This document shows, one piece after another, positions 34,928 through 42,887 of a stretch of DNA of 64,000 nt. The notes below the pieces were generated by a model. That model did no database searches and was not told the DNA's origin. It worked only from the letters and a program-made list of their open reading frames with translations. The stretch spans positions 62,001 to 126,000 of the forward strand of contig LDYB01000020.1 of assembly GCA_001442985.1 (NCBI GenBank). The letters run 5' to 3'. A program made the position numbers and the translations under genes. This DNA is from Armatimonadetes bacterium DC (GTDB lineage Bacteria > Armatimonadota > Fimbriimonadia > Fimbriimonadales > GBS-DC). Within the stretch, counting starts at the first letter, position 1; each line of letters opens with the position of its first letter.

Positions 34928-37410
34928 TGTGGCAACGGTTTACTGAGCGTGCGCGCAAGGTGATCTTCTATGCGCAGGAGGAAGCGCAGCGGCTGGGGGA
35001 GTCTCAGGTCAGCACCGAGCATCTCCTTCTGGGGCTTGTGCGTGAGTCCGATAGCGTTGCTGCGCGGATTCTGGACCGTCTGGGGGTGAGCCTGCAGCGC
35101 ATCCGCAACGAGATTGAGCGCTATGCGACCCGGGGCGAGGCACGCCCGTCGCAGGAGATGGCGCTCACCTCGCGCGCCAAGCGCGTCATTGACCTCGCTT
35201 ACGACGAAGCACGGCAATTGAACAACAACTACATCGGGACGGAACACCTGCTGCTTGGTTTGATTCGCGAGGGCGAAGGGCTGGCAGCCCGCGTCCTGCA
35301 TAAACTCGGTGTTGACCTGGAACGCGCCCGTCGCGAAGTCATGAATATTCAAGAACACGAATCGCATAGCACCGCGCCCACCCGTTCCCAGCGTTCCCGC
35401 ACGCCCACGCTCGATGAGTTCGGACGCGACCTCACCGAGATGGCACGGCAGGGCAAACTGGACCCCGTGGTGGGACGCCATCAGGAAGTGGAGCGCGTGA
35501 TGCAGATTCTGGCGCGACGCACCAAGAATAACCCGGTTCTGGTGGGTCCGCCCGGCGTCGGCAAGACCGCGATTGTGGAAGGTCTGGCGCAACGCATCGT
35601 GCAGGGCGATGTGCCCGAAACGCTCAAGAACAAGCGCATCGTCTCGCTCGATCTGGCAGGCTTGGTCGCCGGGACGAAGTACCGCGGCGAGTTCGAAGAG
35701 CGTATGAAGCGCGTGCTGGACGAGGTGCGCAAAGCGCAGGGCGATGTGGTGCTGTTCATCGATGAGTTGCACACGCTGATTGGCGCAGGCGCCGCCGAAG
35801 GGGCGATTGACGCTTCCAATATCATGAAGCCTGCCCTCGCGCGCGGCGAGCTGCAGTGCATCGGCGCCACCACGCAGGACGAGTATCGCAAGTATATCGA
35901 ACGCGACGCCGCGCTGGAACGCCGATTCCAGCCCGTGCAGGTGCGCGAACCCTCCATCGAGGAAGCGATCGAAATCCTCAAGGGGCTGCGCGACCGCTAT
36001 GAGGCGCACCACCGCGTGATTATCACCGATAGCGCGATTGAGGCTGCCGTGAAACTCTCCGCGCGCTACATCACCGACCGCTATCTGCCCGATAAGGCGA
36101 TAGACCTTATCGACGAAGCGGCGTCCCGTGTGAAACTCCAGCAGACCCTGCCGCCGCTGGAACTGCGACGCGCCAAAGGCGAACTGGAGAACCTCCAGAA
36201 AGATATCGCCAGCGCACGCCAGCAGCGCAACATGGAGCGCGTGGAGGAGCTGGAGATGCGCAAAGCCCAGCTCGAAGAGCGCATCGACCAGCTGCAGGAA
36301 GAGTGGGAAGCCTCCCGCCAGGAGATGACCACTCTGGTCACCGAACACGATGTGGCGCATATCGTGCAGAGCTGGACGGGCATCCCTGTCGCCCGCCTGG
36401 TGGAGAGCGAAACCCAGAAACTGCTGCACATCGAAGAGGAGCTGCACCGTCGGGTGATTGGGCAGCACGAGGCGGTCTCGGCGGTCGCCCGCGCCCTGCG
36501 ACGCGCCCGATCGGGTCTCAAAGACCCCAAGCGCCCGATGGGCACTTTCCTCTTTCTGGGTCCGACAGGCGTTGGCAAGACCGAGCTGGCGCGCGCCCTC
36601 GCCGCCTATATGTTCGACAACGAGAACAACCTCATCCGCATCGACATGAGCGAGTATATGGAGAAGTTCAATGTGTCGCGCCTGATTGGCGCGCCACCGG
36701 GCTATGTCGGCTATGAGGAAGGCGGCGTGCTGACCGAAGCCGTGCGACGCCAGCCCTACAGCGTCGTGCTGCTGGACGAGATCGAAAAAGCGCACCCCGA
36801 TGTCTTCAACCTGCTCCTGCAGGTGATGGAAGACGGGCGCCTCACCGACTCGCAGGGGCATGTGGTGGACTTCCGCAACACGATTATCATCATGACCAGC
36901 AATGTGGGCGTGCGTTCGGTCGTGGAAGAGCCGGGCATGGGTTTCCGCAAGGAGCGTACCAGCCCTGAAGACCCGCGCGCCTACGAAGCGATGAAAAACC
37001 GCATGCTCGACGAACTCAAGAAGCTCTTCCGCCCGGAGTTCCTCAACCGCGTGGACGAGGTGATTGTGTTCCATCCGCTCACGCGCAACGAGATTCTGCA
37101 GATTGTGGACCTCATGGTCGGGCGGGTGGCAGAGCAGCTCAAGGCGCACCGGATGAACCTGGTGCTGGAGCCGCCTGTCAAGGAGCTGCTGGCGCAGAAG
37201 GGCTACGACCCGAACTACGGCGCACGCCCGCTGCGGCGAGTCGTCCAGCAACTGATTGAAGACCCGCTCTCCGAGCAGTTGCTGCTGGGGCGGTTTGAGG
37301 AAGGCGACACGATTATCGCCAAACTCAACGAGAATAACGAGATCGTGTTCGTGAAGGGCGAAAACCCGCCCTCTCAGGACACCGATCTCACCACCGCCGC
37401 GGCAAACTAA
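34924..37410 (+). CDS. clpC: ATP-dependent Clp protease ATP-binding subunit ClpC
   Basis: An 828-aa Hsp100 unfoldase. It has two N-terminal Clp_N repeats ([33 protein letters not shown] and [33 protein letters not shown]), an AAA+ domain 1 with GPPGVGKT, a short ClpC-type middle domain with a UVR-like coiled segment ([24 protein letters not shown]), and AAA+ domain 2 with GPTGVGKT. It feeds substrates to ClpP in the cytoplasm. The ATG at 34924 is preceded by GGAGGG; the longer in-frame form starting at 34855 has no site. It is monocistronic apart from the leader ORF: the mcsA, mcsB and ctsR genes usual in Firmicutes are absent. A 17-bp hairpin follows. Confidence 0.97.
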   Translation: MMWQRFTERARKVIFYAQEEAQRLGESQVSTEHLLLGLVRESDSVAARILDRLGVSLQRIRNEIERYATRGEARPSQEMALTSRAKRVIDLAYDEARQLNNNYIGTEHLLLGLIREGEGLAARVLHKLGVDLERARREVMNIQEHESHSTAPTRSQRSRTPTLDEFGRDLTEMARQGKLDPVVGRHQEVERVMQILARRTKNNPVLVGPPGVGKTAIVEGLAQRIVQGDVPETLKNKRIVSLDLAGLVAGTKYRGEFEERMKRVLDEVRKAQGDVVLFIDELHTLIGAGAAEGAIDASNIMKPALARGELQCIGATTQDEYRKYIERDAALERRFQPVQVREPSIEEAIEILKGLRDRYEAHHRVIITDSAIEAAVKLSARYITDRYLPDKAIDLIDEAASRVKLQQTLPPLELRRAKGELENLQKDIASARQQRNMERVEELEMRKAQLEERIDQLQEEWEASRQEMTTLVTEHDVAHIVQSWTGIPVARLVESETQKLLHIEEELHRRVIGQHEAVSAVARALRRARSGLKDPKRPMGTFLFLGPTGVGKTELARALAAYMFDNENNLIRIDMSEYMEKFNVSRLIGAPPGYVGYEEGGVLTEAVRRQPYSVVLLDEIEKAHPDVFNLLLQVMEDGRLTDSQGHVVDFRNTIIIMTSNVGVRSVVEEPGMGFRKERTSPEDPRAYEAMKNRMLDELKKLFRPEFLNRVDEVIVFHPLTRNEILQIVDLMVGRVAEQLKAHRMNLVLEPPVKELLAQKGYDPNYGARPLRRVVQQLIEDPLSEQLLLGRFEEGDTIIAKLNENNEIVFVKGENPPSQDTDLTTAAAN

Positions 37411-37430
37411 CCACACCTGCTTTCAAGCCT

Positions 37431-37470
37431 TTTCAGCCCCTCCACTCCCCGGTGAGTGGAGGGGCTGAAA
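37431..37470 (+). terminator. Long hairpin after clpC
   Basis: A perfect 17-bp stem (37431-37447 with 37454-37470, 6-nt loop) lies 20 nt after the clpC stop codon. It has no U-tract downstream, although AAA/TTT closes the stem. Confidence 0.7.
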
Positions 37471-37510
37471 GGTAGCAGGAATCCCTCCCCTCCCCCCTAA
37501 ATCCTCTCAT

Positions 37511-38827
37511 GTGCGCACCTTCTGGCTGGGCATGGCGCTAATCGGGCTGATTAACCTCGCAGGGGTGCTGCGCTGGCACTATGATGAGGACATCACCCAC
37601 CCCAACAATTTTGAGAATCTGGACACCCGCACGATTGTCGCGCGTCTGGAGCAGCCCCACTCGGTGTGGCGGTGGTTCACGGGCGACTGGGTGCTGGGCA
37701 ACGGTTTCTACCGCCCCCTGCCCAGTCTGCTCTATAAGCTGGACTACACGCTCTGGGGGCGCGATTTCCTTGCCTACAAGTGGACGAACGGGGTTCTGGC
37801 TCTGCTCTGTGGCTGGCTGGTGGTGGGGCTGGCGTGGCAGTTGAGCGGGCGCTTGAGGCTGGCGCTGGGCACAGGGGCGATTTTTTCTCTCTGGCAGACC
37901 GGTTTTCTGCCGGGCGTGCCTGAGTGGCTGAGCTGGGTGTGGCTTGCAGGAAGTGTCGCATGGGGCTGGTGCCTTGGCGACTGGCGTAAAGGGGTGGTGG
38001 TGGGCGCACTGGGGGCGACCGCCCTCTGGGAGCTGGGCTTCATCCCCAGCTTGCCCGATTTGCACATGGAGTCGTTCGCTTACCGCGCAGTGGGCTGGAT
38101 TCCGGGGCGCACCGCCACGCTGATGACCTTTTTCGCCCTGATGAGCCTGATTGCGTTCTGTCGTTATGCGCTGACCCGCCATATTGGCTGGGCAATTCTG
38201 AGCCTGCTGGGGCTGCTCGGTGCGCTGGGGAGCCACGAAGGCGCCGTGATTCTGCCGTTGCTGATGGCGCTATGCGCCGTTGTCCTCAAGAGGCGGGGCG
38301 CTATGTTCCCTGCGTGGCTCCTTGCCGTGAGTTTTGCCATCTTGCTCGCCTATGTTGCGTTCTACCAGCACGCCATCCCCATCGACACGGAGTACCACCG
38401 CCAGCGGCTCAAACGGTTCAGCACGATGGGTCTCACATGGCTGAAGTGGTTGTTCCCTCCTGCTGTGCCGATGCGGGACCAGCTGTTGCTGCTGGTGGAT
38501 GCGCCGCTGGCGGTTTTCTTACCTGGCTTCTGGGAGAGCGCTCTGCGCGTGGGGAGTTACGGGCTGGCGCTGGCATGGCTCCTGCGCCAAGAGCGCCTGA
38601 TGGCGGTGGGCTGGCTTGGCTCGTTGATTGCCTACATGCCTCTTTCCCCCGTGCTTCCGCTGATGCACTATTACTATTTGCCCGCCGCCTTTCGCGCGTT
38701 TTTGATCGCCTGCCTTCTGTCAGGGCTGGTGCGTGTGGCGCATCGCTTCTCGCAGGCGCTTGTCGCGTGCCCGCCGGAGCCAGCCATAAAAGAGCGGCGG
38801 CACCAGCAACAGGTAGAGCCAGAATAA
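37511..38827 (+). CDS. GT-C-like multi-spanning membrane protein
   Basis: A 438-aa integral membrane protein with about 9-11 hydrophobic segments. Between the first two lies an extracytoplasmic loop with acidic residues (WHYDEDITHPNNFENLD) and GNGFYRPLPSLLYKLDYTLWG, a pattern common in GT-C/PMT-like proteins that use polyprenyl-phosphate sugars. No close family name can be given. The start is uncertain: GTG at 37511 or ATG at 37532; neither has a good ribosome site. The last 108 nt overlap the 3' end of the convergent TPR gene, and the final 35 residues are hydrophilic and may not be conserved. Confidence 0.65.
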   Translation: MRTFWLGMALIGLINLAGVLRWHYDEDITHPNNFENLDTRTIVARLEQPHSVWRWFTGDWVLGNGFYRPLPSLLYKLDYTLWGRDFLAYKWTNGVLALLCGWLVVGLAWQLSGRLRLALGTGAIFSLWQTGFLPGVPEWLSWVWLAGSVAWGWCLGDWRKGVVVGALGATALWELGFIPSLPDLHMESFAYRAVGWIPGRTATLMTFFALMSLIAFCRYALTRHIGWAILSLLGLLGALGSHEGAVILPLLMALCAVVLKRRGAMFPAWLLAVSFAILLAYVAFYQHAIPIDTEYHRQRLKRFSTMGLTWLKWLFPPAVPMRDQLLLLVDAPLAVFLPGFWESALRVGSYGLALAWLLRQERLMAVGWLGSLIAYMPLSPVLPLMHYYYLPAAFRAFLIACLLSGLVRVAHRFSQALVACPPEPAIKERRHQQQVEPE

Positions 38828-39694
38828 CACCAGGCAGACCCAGCCAAACATTAGCGCATCGGTCCAAAAAGTGGTGCTGGCAAAGTCCTTCGAGAACACA
38901 ATCCGTCCACTATGGAGACCTGCGAGGATAAGAAACAGCGCCACAAAACGCCACACAGGCGAGAGGCGATCTACCCAGAACTGCCATCGCAGGGCGGGCA
39001 CCATGATTTTGGAGCGCATGCCTGCGGCGTGAATGAGCGTTTCGCGGGCACCCGGATGTTCAGGGTCTATGGCGAGCGCGTCCAGGCTGAGTTGCCATCC
39101 CGTGCGCCAGTCGCCCCGACGCACCGCGACCATCGCCAGAATCCAGAGCGCGTCGGGGTCTTCGGGGTCTTCGCTCAGGCAGTGGCGGGCGATTCGCTCT
39201 GCCTCGTCCAGTTGTCCTTGCGAGCCTCGCGCGAGCGCCAGCGCCAGCTGCGCCCCCCGATTGGTGGGTTCCAGGCTCAGCGCCTGATGCGCCAGGCGTA
39301 CTGCTTCCTGCCAGTGGGCGCGTCGGCAAGCCAAATCTGCCAGGTGGGCAATCACCGAAGCGTTCTGGGGTTCCAGCGCCAGCGCTCGACGCAACGCCAC
39401 CTCCGCGCGCTCCAGTCGCCCCTGATCTTTCAGCACAATCCCCAGCACATAGTGGGGATAGTACCAGTCTGGCTCATAGCGCACCGCCAGCATCGCTTCG
39501 TTCAGAGCTTGTCGGGGATTGTTGCCTCTCTGATAAGCCAGCGCCATCAGCGCATGGGCATAGCTGTTATCGGGTTCCTGCTGGAGCGCCAGACGCAGGT
39601 AGCGCAGCGCGACCTGCCAGCTGCCCTGCGCCACCATCTGCCTGCCCAGCTCAATCAGCTCATCTACCGAATGCCGTGAAGGGGGTTGCGACAT
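38720..39694 (-). CDS. TPR protein with two C-terminal membrane segments
   Basis: A 324-aa protein with five to six TPR units from residue 10 to about 215 (for example SWQVALRYLRLALQQEPDNSYAHALMALAYQRGNNPRQALNEAMLAVRYEPD), then two hydrophobic helices (about 243-262 and 275-300) and a basic tail. It is the last gene of a three-gene operon with a small membrane protein and a TPR-AAA+ ATPase. The ATG at 39694 is 4 nt past the previous stop and uses GGTGGAGG inside that gene. TPR arrays mediate protein contacts; the partner is plausibly the AAA+ ATPase. Tail-to-tail overlap with the GT-C-like gene is 108 nt. Confidence 0.75.
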   Translation of the reverse strand: MSQPPSRHSVDELIELGRQMVAQGSWQVALRYLRLALQQEPDNSYAHALMALAYQRGNNPRQALNEAMLAVRYEPDWYYPHYVLGIVLKDQGRLERAEVALRRALALEPQNASVIAHLADLACRRAHWQEAVRLAHQALSLEPTNRGAQLALALARGSQGQLDEAERIARHCLSEDPEDPDALWILAMVAVRRGDWRTGWQLSLDALAIDPEHPGARETLIHAAGMRSKIMVPALRWQFWVDRLSPVWRFVALFLILAGLHSGRIVFSKDFASTTFWTDALMFGWVCLVLFWLYLLLVPPLFYGWLRRARDKRLREAMRHTHQP

Positions 39695-39698
39695 TGTT

Positions 39699-40130
39699 TC
39701 ATGCCTCCACCGAGAACACGGCTATCGCCGCCAGCAGCATAATCCCGAAGAAAAACGCCAGCAGAATGCCCAGCGGCGCCCACACCGGTTTCAGCTGCCC
39801 ACCCATCTCCAGATGCGCCTGCACATGGGGTTCATTTTGCAGTTGCAAATAGTATCCCAGTCCGACTTCCAGCGCCAGCGACACAAAGCGCATCAGGTGT
39901 CGGCTCTCAGGCGCGAACATCACCACCACGAAAACGACAGGCGTTCCAATCAGCCATATCAGCAAGCAGATGAGGCTTTTTTGATAGAGGTCATTCTCCT
40001 CCAGCCGCCGCGCGTTGAGGAGGGAGAGCGCAATCCCCAGCGGACCGCCGAACACCGTAAAGTAAAAAATCGCTCGCGCGCTGTAAAGCGGCGGCAGGTA
40101 GTCCCTGAAATAGTAACCTGAGTCCCTCAT
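39699..40130 (-). CDS. Small four-helix membrane protein, function unknown
   Basis: A 143-aa protein with hydrophobic segments at about residues 18-36, 50-75, 78-95 and 117-140. The N-terminus is MRDSGYYFRDYLPPLYSARAIFYFTVFGGPLGIALSLLNARRL. The ATG at 40130 overlaps the stop of the AAA+ gene as ATGA, so it is translationally coupled; an in-frame ATG 9 codons upstream lies inside that gene. I do not recognise the family. Context suggests it acts with the TPR-AAA+ ATPase and the TPR membrane protein. Confidence 0.65.
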   Translation of the reverse strand: MRDSGYYFRDYLPPLYSARAIFYFTVFGGPLGIALSLLNARRLEENDLYQKSLICLLIWLIGTPVVFVVVMFAPESRHLMRFVSLALEVGLGYYLQLQNEPHVQAHLEMGGQLKPVWAPLGILLAFFFGIMLLAAIAVFSVEA

Positions 40131-41386
40131 GGCATCAGTCGCTCTTTTTTCAGCCATTCGGCAACGGGGTCGTACAAGCCTGTTTCGTTGGCGTAGGTGG
40201 CGTAGTTGCGTGCAGTGCGCGCCCAGTCCAGCGTGAGGGGGCTGAGGGTGCGCGCCAGTCGCAGTAGTTGTTCGGCGCGGATGGGTTCCTGACGCCCCGT
40301 GCGCAGGGCGTTCGCGATGGCTTCTTCAGCGGCGCGCTCGCACAGCGCCTCGATATCCGCACCCGTGAAGTAACGAAGCGCCTGCGCCACCTTACGATAG
40401 TCAAAGCGCGGTTCCACAGGGCGCCCCCGCAGGTGAATTTTGAGAATCTCAATCCGCGCCTCCAGGTCAGGCGGCGGCACAAACAGCACGCGGTCAAAGC
40501 GGCGCGGGCGCAATAGCGCAGGGTCTACATGCCACGGGGCGTTCGTCGCTGCCAGTATCAGCAGGCGCTCGTTGGAACTGTGAAAGCCGTCCAGCTCCTC
40601 CAGCAGCTGGTTCACCAGCACACGGGAATAGTGCCCCGCGTCGGTGCGCTTCACCCCCAGCGCGTCCAGCTCGTCAATAAACAAGATGCAGGGCGCATAG
40701 TTGCGGGCGGTCTCAAACGCCTCGTGCAACAGCTGCTCACTGACCCCAATCCACGGCGAGAGAATCTCGTGGATGCCGATATAAAGCATGGGCATCTCGC
40801 ACTCGGTCGCAATCGCGCGCGCCAGAAGCGTCTTCCCGCAACCGGGCGGACCATACAGTAGCACTCCACCCCCCACGCGCTTGCCATACGCCTGATAGAG
40901 GTCAGGGCGCTGAAGGGGATAGATAATCATCAGCCGAATCTGCTCTTTGAGGTCTTCCATACCCCCCACATCGGCAAACGAGACGCCCGTGGGGCGCACA
41001 GGGAAAAAGGGCGCACTGCCCGGTTCAGGGGGTTCGTAAGGGGTTTCCTCCTCATCTTCATCGGCTTCAAACGATTCGGTCTCGTCTGCGAGGGGCGAGT
41101 CGCGCAGAATTTCGGCTTCCAGATCGTCGGGGTAGACTTGCAGAAAAGCGCGGAGTTGCAGGTCGGCTTCTGCGGCACGCCCCAGATTACGAAGCATGCG
41201 AATTGCGCCCAGCCATGCCTCGCGATGGCGCGGCTGGAGCCTCAGGATGGCGACATAATGCTCCAGCGCTGGCTCAAACCGGGCGGCTTGCTCCAGCAGC
41301 TGCGCCAGATGCAACCGCAACGGGACATCCTCGGGCGAATTACGAACGGCTTCCTCCAGCGCCCGAATCACACTTTCTGACGCCAT
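40127..41386 (-). CDS. TPR-AAA+ ATPase
   Basis: A 419-aa protein. Residues 1-90 are TPR-like helices (VIRALEEAVRNSPEDVPLRLHLAQLLEQAARFEPALEHYVAILRLQP), 95-130 an acidic linker, and 130-390 one AAA+ module of the classic FtsH/Cdc48 group: FADVGGMEDLKEQIRLMIIYPLQRPDLYQAYG, Walker A GPPGCGKT, Walker B ILFIDELDAL, and an Arg-finger region ALLRPRRFDRVLF. No protease domain is attached. It could remodel a membrane complex formed with the two downstream gene products. The ATG at 41386 is 4 nt after TATAAT (41391-41396), so the mRNA is probably leaderless; the longer frame upstream crosses the promoter. Confidence 0.85.
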   Translation of the reverse strand: MASESVIRALEEAVRNSPEDVPLRLHLAQLLEQAARFEPALEHYVAILRLQPRHREAWLGAIRMLRNLGRAAEADLQLRAFLQVYPDDLEAEILRDSPLADETESFEADEDEEETPYEPPEPGSAPFFPVRPTGVSFADVGGMEDLKEQIRLMIIYPLQRPDLYQAYGKRVGGGVLLYGPPGCGKTLLARAIATECEMPMLYIGIHEILSPWIGVSEQLLHEAFETARNYAPCILFIDELDALGVKRTDAGHYSRVLVNQLLEELDGFHSSNERLLILAATNAPWHVDPALLRPRRFDRVLFVPPPDLEARIEILKIHLRGRPVEPRFDYRKVAQALRYFTGADIEALCERAAEEAIANALRTGRQEPIRAEQLLRLARTLSPLTLDWARTARNYATYANETGLYDPVAEWLKKERLMP

Positions 41387-41390
41387 CAGG

Positions 41391-41396
41391 ATTATA
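41391..41396 (-). promoter_or_regulatory. -10 box of the TPR-AAA+ operon (leaderless)
   Basis: A perfect TATAAT on the minus strand, only 4 nt from the ATG at 41386, the clearest leaderless case in the window. Confidence 0.6.
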
Positions 41397-41462
41397 ATTT
41401 GCTCATGGGGGAGAAAATCCTGCCTTTCTGCATGCCGGGAACTTTTTCGGGGCACGATGTGG

Positions 41463-41468
41463 TATAAT
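41463..41468 (+). promoter_or_regulatory. ssrA extended -10 promoter element
   Basis: TATAAT preceded by TGG (extended -10) lies 11 nt before the mature 5' end of tmRNA. No good -35 is visible. It is divergent from the TPR-AAA+ promoter 67 nt away. Confidence 0.6.
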
Positions 41469-41479
41469 AATACCGACAC

Positions 41480-41830
41480 GGGGGCGTCAGGGTTCGACAG
41501 AACACGACTGGCGCTCAGTGGCGAGCCGAGGTGCGGAGGGCCTCGTAAAAAATCCGCAAACAAGAAGTGCGACTCCTAACTATGCTCTTGCTGCCTAATT
41601 GAAGGCAGCCGCCGCTCTCCTCGCGGTCGGTCCGAGGGGAGTTGAGCGTGGGCCAGACCGACTGGCTCCGAAGGCGGCGCCCAGCGCCGACGGAGGACAC
41701 CCAACTGGGCTGGCGACGGGATGCCCTGTCCGTCGGGACACCCGCCGCGAGACCTAAAGACGGACTACGCTCGTAGAAGCTGGGTGTGCAGGTGTTCTGG
41801 AAGGGGGTTCAATTCCCCCCGCCTCCACCA
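41480..41830 (+). ncRNA. ssrA: Transfer-messenger RNA (tmRNA)
   Basis: A 351-nt one-piece tmRNA. The 5' end GGGGGCG pairs with CGCCTCC before the encoded CCA, with one G-U pair, and GGTTCGACAG follows as in the tRNA-like domain. The T-arm GGGGGTTCAATTCCCCC precedes the 3' end. Pseudoknot-like hairpins lie on both sides of the tag region. tmRNA with SmpB rescues stalled ribosomes and tags incomplete proteins for ClpXP/ClpAP-type proteases. Confidence 0.95.
41569..41598 (+). other. tmRNA tag-peptide reading frame
   Basis: The only frame that ends in the conserved YALAA-stop is GCG ACT CCT AAC TAT GCT CTT GCT GCC TAA, giving the tag ATPNYALAA. The GAAGU before GCG aligns with the UAGUC before the E. 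coli resume codon. The more obvious GCA AAC triplets upstream are in another frame and meet a stop after seven codons, so they are probably part of the pre-resume region. Confidence 0.75.
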
Positions 41831-41837
41831 AAACCCC

Positions 41838-41848
41838 CACACAGGCTC
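41838..41848 (+). repeat. Left copy of an 11-bp direct repeat (putative target-site duplication)
   Basis: CACACAGGCTC here is identical to 42061-42071. The two copies exactly border the inverted-repeat element between them. Confidence 0.7.
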
Positions 41849-42060
41849 CCTAAAGGGTAGTTTTTTTCATGCCTCCTCGAAAGAGCGACGGCTAAAGCCG
41901 TTCCTACTAAACAAAGCCAGCCTTCGCTGGCTATTTTAGCCGACGCAGGTCGGCTTCGTCTTATAGGAACGGCTTCAGCCGTCAAGGCGAGGGCGTTCCC
42001 CACCATGTTGCGGGAGCGCATAAGCCGGCGTCCCTCTCAAAAAAAAACTACCCCTTTAAG
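41849..42060. mobile_element. MITE-like miniature inverted-repeat element
   Basis: A 212-bp non-coding element with imperfect terminal inverted repeats of about 20 bp. The left end reads CCTAAAGGGTAGTTTTTTT; the right end, on the other strand, reads CTTAAAGGGGTAGTTTTTTT. Inside are a second inverted repeat (41887-41906 with 41964-41983, 19 of 20 matching) and four small hairpins at 41888-41901, 41915-41932, 41938-41955 and 41969-41982, all built on AGCC/GGCT stems. It is flanked by an exact 11-bp direct repeat and contains no credible ORF. It looks like a non-autonomous transposon mobilised by a transposase encoded elsewhere. It lies 18 nt after ssrA and just before the cyclase promoter. Confidence 0.75.
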
Positions 42061-42071
42061 CACACAGGCTC
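42061..42071 (+). repeat. Right copy of the 11-bp direct repeat
   Basis: CACACAGGCTC, identical to 41838-41848. It overlaps the expected -35 region of the cyclase gene promoter. Confidence 0.7.
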
Positions 42072-42085
42072 TTCCTCTCTGAAGG

Positions 42086-42091
42086 TATCAT
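42086..42091 (+). promoter_or_regulatory. -10 box of the cyclase-methyltransferase-peptidase operon
   Basis: TATCAT lies 7 nt before the ATG at 42099. The -35 position (about 42063-42068) falls in the direct repeat of the upstream element and shows no consensus. Confidence 0.4.
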
Positions 42092-42098
42092 CTTTCAC

Positions 42099-42887
42099 AT
42101 GTGCACGCACGCGATTTATCGGGAGTTGTGGGGTAACTTAGGGCACGCAACAGCGCCTGTGTCGGCACAGCGCACGCCCACCCTCCGCCTGCCCCAGCGC
42201 GCACGGAATATGCTCGACCTCACCCACATCCAGACGCCAGAGTTCCCCACCTGGCCGGGCACGCCGAAGCTGGTGCGCGAGCCGCTCTACACGCACGAGG
42301 CGTCGGGCTTTTACGCCAATCGCTGGCAACTCTATGAGCATCACGCCACGCATATGGACGCCCCTGTCCACTTCATCAAGGGCAAGCCGACGCTGGATCA
42401 GCTCACACCCGCCCAGCTGGTGGGCTACGCGGTGGTGGTGGACATCCGCGAGCGGGCACAGAAGAACCCCGACGCCCAGCTCACCGCCGACGATCTGCGC
42501 CAGTGGGAACGCCGATACGGACGCATCCCGGACGGCGCGATTGTGTTCATGCTGAGCGGCTGGGGTGCCCGCGCCCGCGACGAGCAAGCCTACCGCAACG
42601 CCGACTCGCAGGGCGTGATGCACTTCCCTGGCTTCGCGCCCGACGCCGCCGAAATGCTTGTCAAAGAGCGCAACATTCTCGGCATCGGTGTCGACACGCT
42701 CAGCCTGGACTTCGGCGCGTCCACCACCTTCGCTGTGCATAAGATGGTGCTGGAGGCGGGCAAGTGGGGGCTGGAGAATGTGGCGAATCTTGAGAAGCTC
42801 CCGCCGTCGGGCGCGGTGGTGTTCGTCGGTGCGCTGCGGCTCCAGAACGCTTCGGGCGGTCCTGTGCGGCTGATTGCGCTATGGTGA
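42099..42887 (+). CDS. Cyclase family metal-dependent hydrolase (kynurenine formamidase-like)
   Basis: A 262-aa protein of the cyclase/KynB-like family. It has the family start LDLTHIQTPEFPTWPGTP near residue 39 and the metal site HHATHMDAPVHF (His81, His85, Asp87, His91), followed by DGAIVFMLSGWG and GIGVDTLSLDFG. Members hydrolyse amides such as N-formylkynurenine, or lactone/imide substrates; no other tryptophan-degradation gene is near, so the substrate is open. The ATG at 42099 suits a leaderless mRNA; a later ATG at 42210 would start right at the conserved domain and cannot be excluded. The next gene begins 7 nt inside its 3' end. Confidence 0.85.
   Translation: MCTHAIYRELWGNLGHATAPVSAQRTPTLRLPQRARNMLDLTHIQTPEFPTWPGTPKLVREPLYTHEASGFYANRWQLYEHHATHMDAPVHFIKGKPTLDQLTPAQLVGYAVVVDIRERAQKNPDAQLTADDLRQWERRYGRIPDGAIVFMLSGWGARARDEQAYRNADSQGVMHFPGFAPDAAEMLVKERNILGIGVDTLSLDFGASTTFAVHKMVLEAGKWGLENVANLEKLPPSGAVVFVGALRLQNASGGPVRLIALW

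Noticed and set aside
34888-37416. An 842-codon open frame antisense to clpC
   Set aside because: It mirrors the codon bias of clpC and shows no protein-like hydrophobic or motif pattern.
41796-41830. tRNA-like 3' end (T-arm plus CCA)
   Set aside because: It is not a separate tRNA gene; the pairing partner of the acceptor stem is the 5' end of ssrA at 41480.
41721-41939. Short plus-strand ORF at the 3' end of ssrA
   Set aside because: It overlaps the tmRNA acceptor and T-arm and runs into the MITE-like element; no ribosome site.
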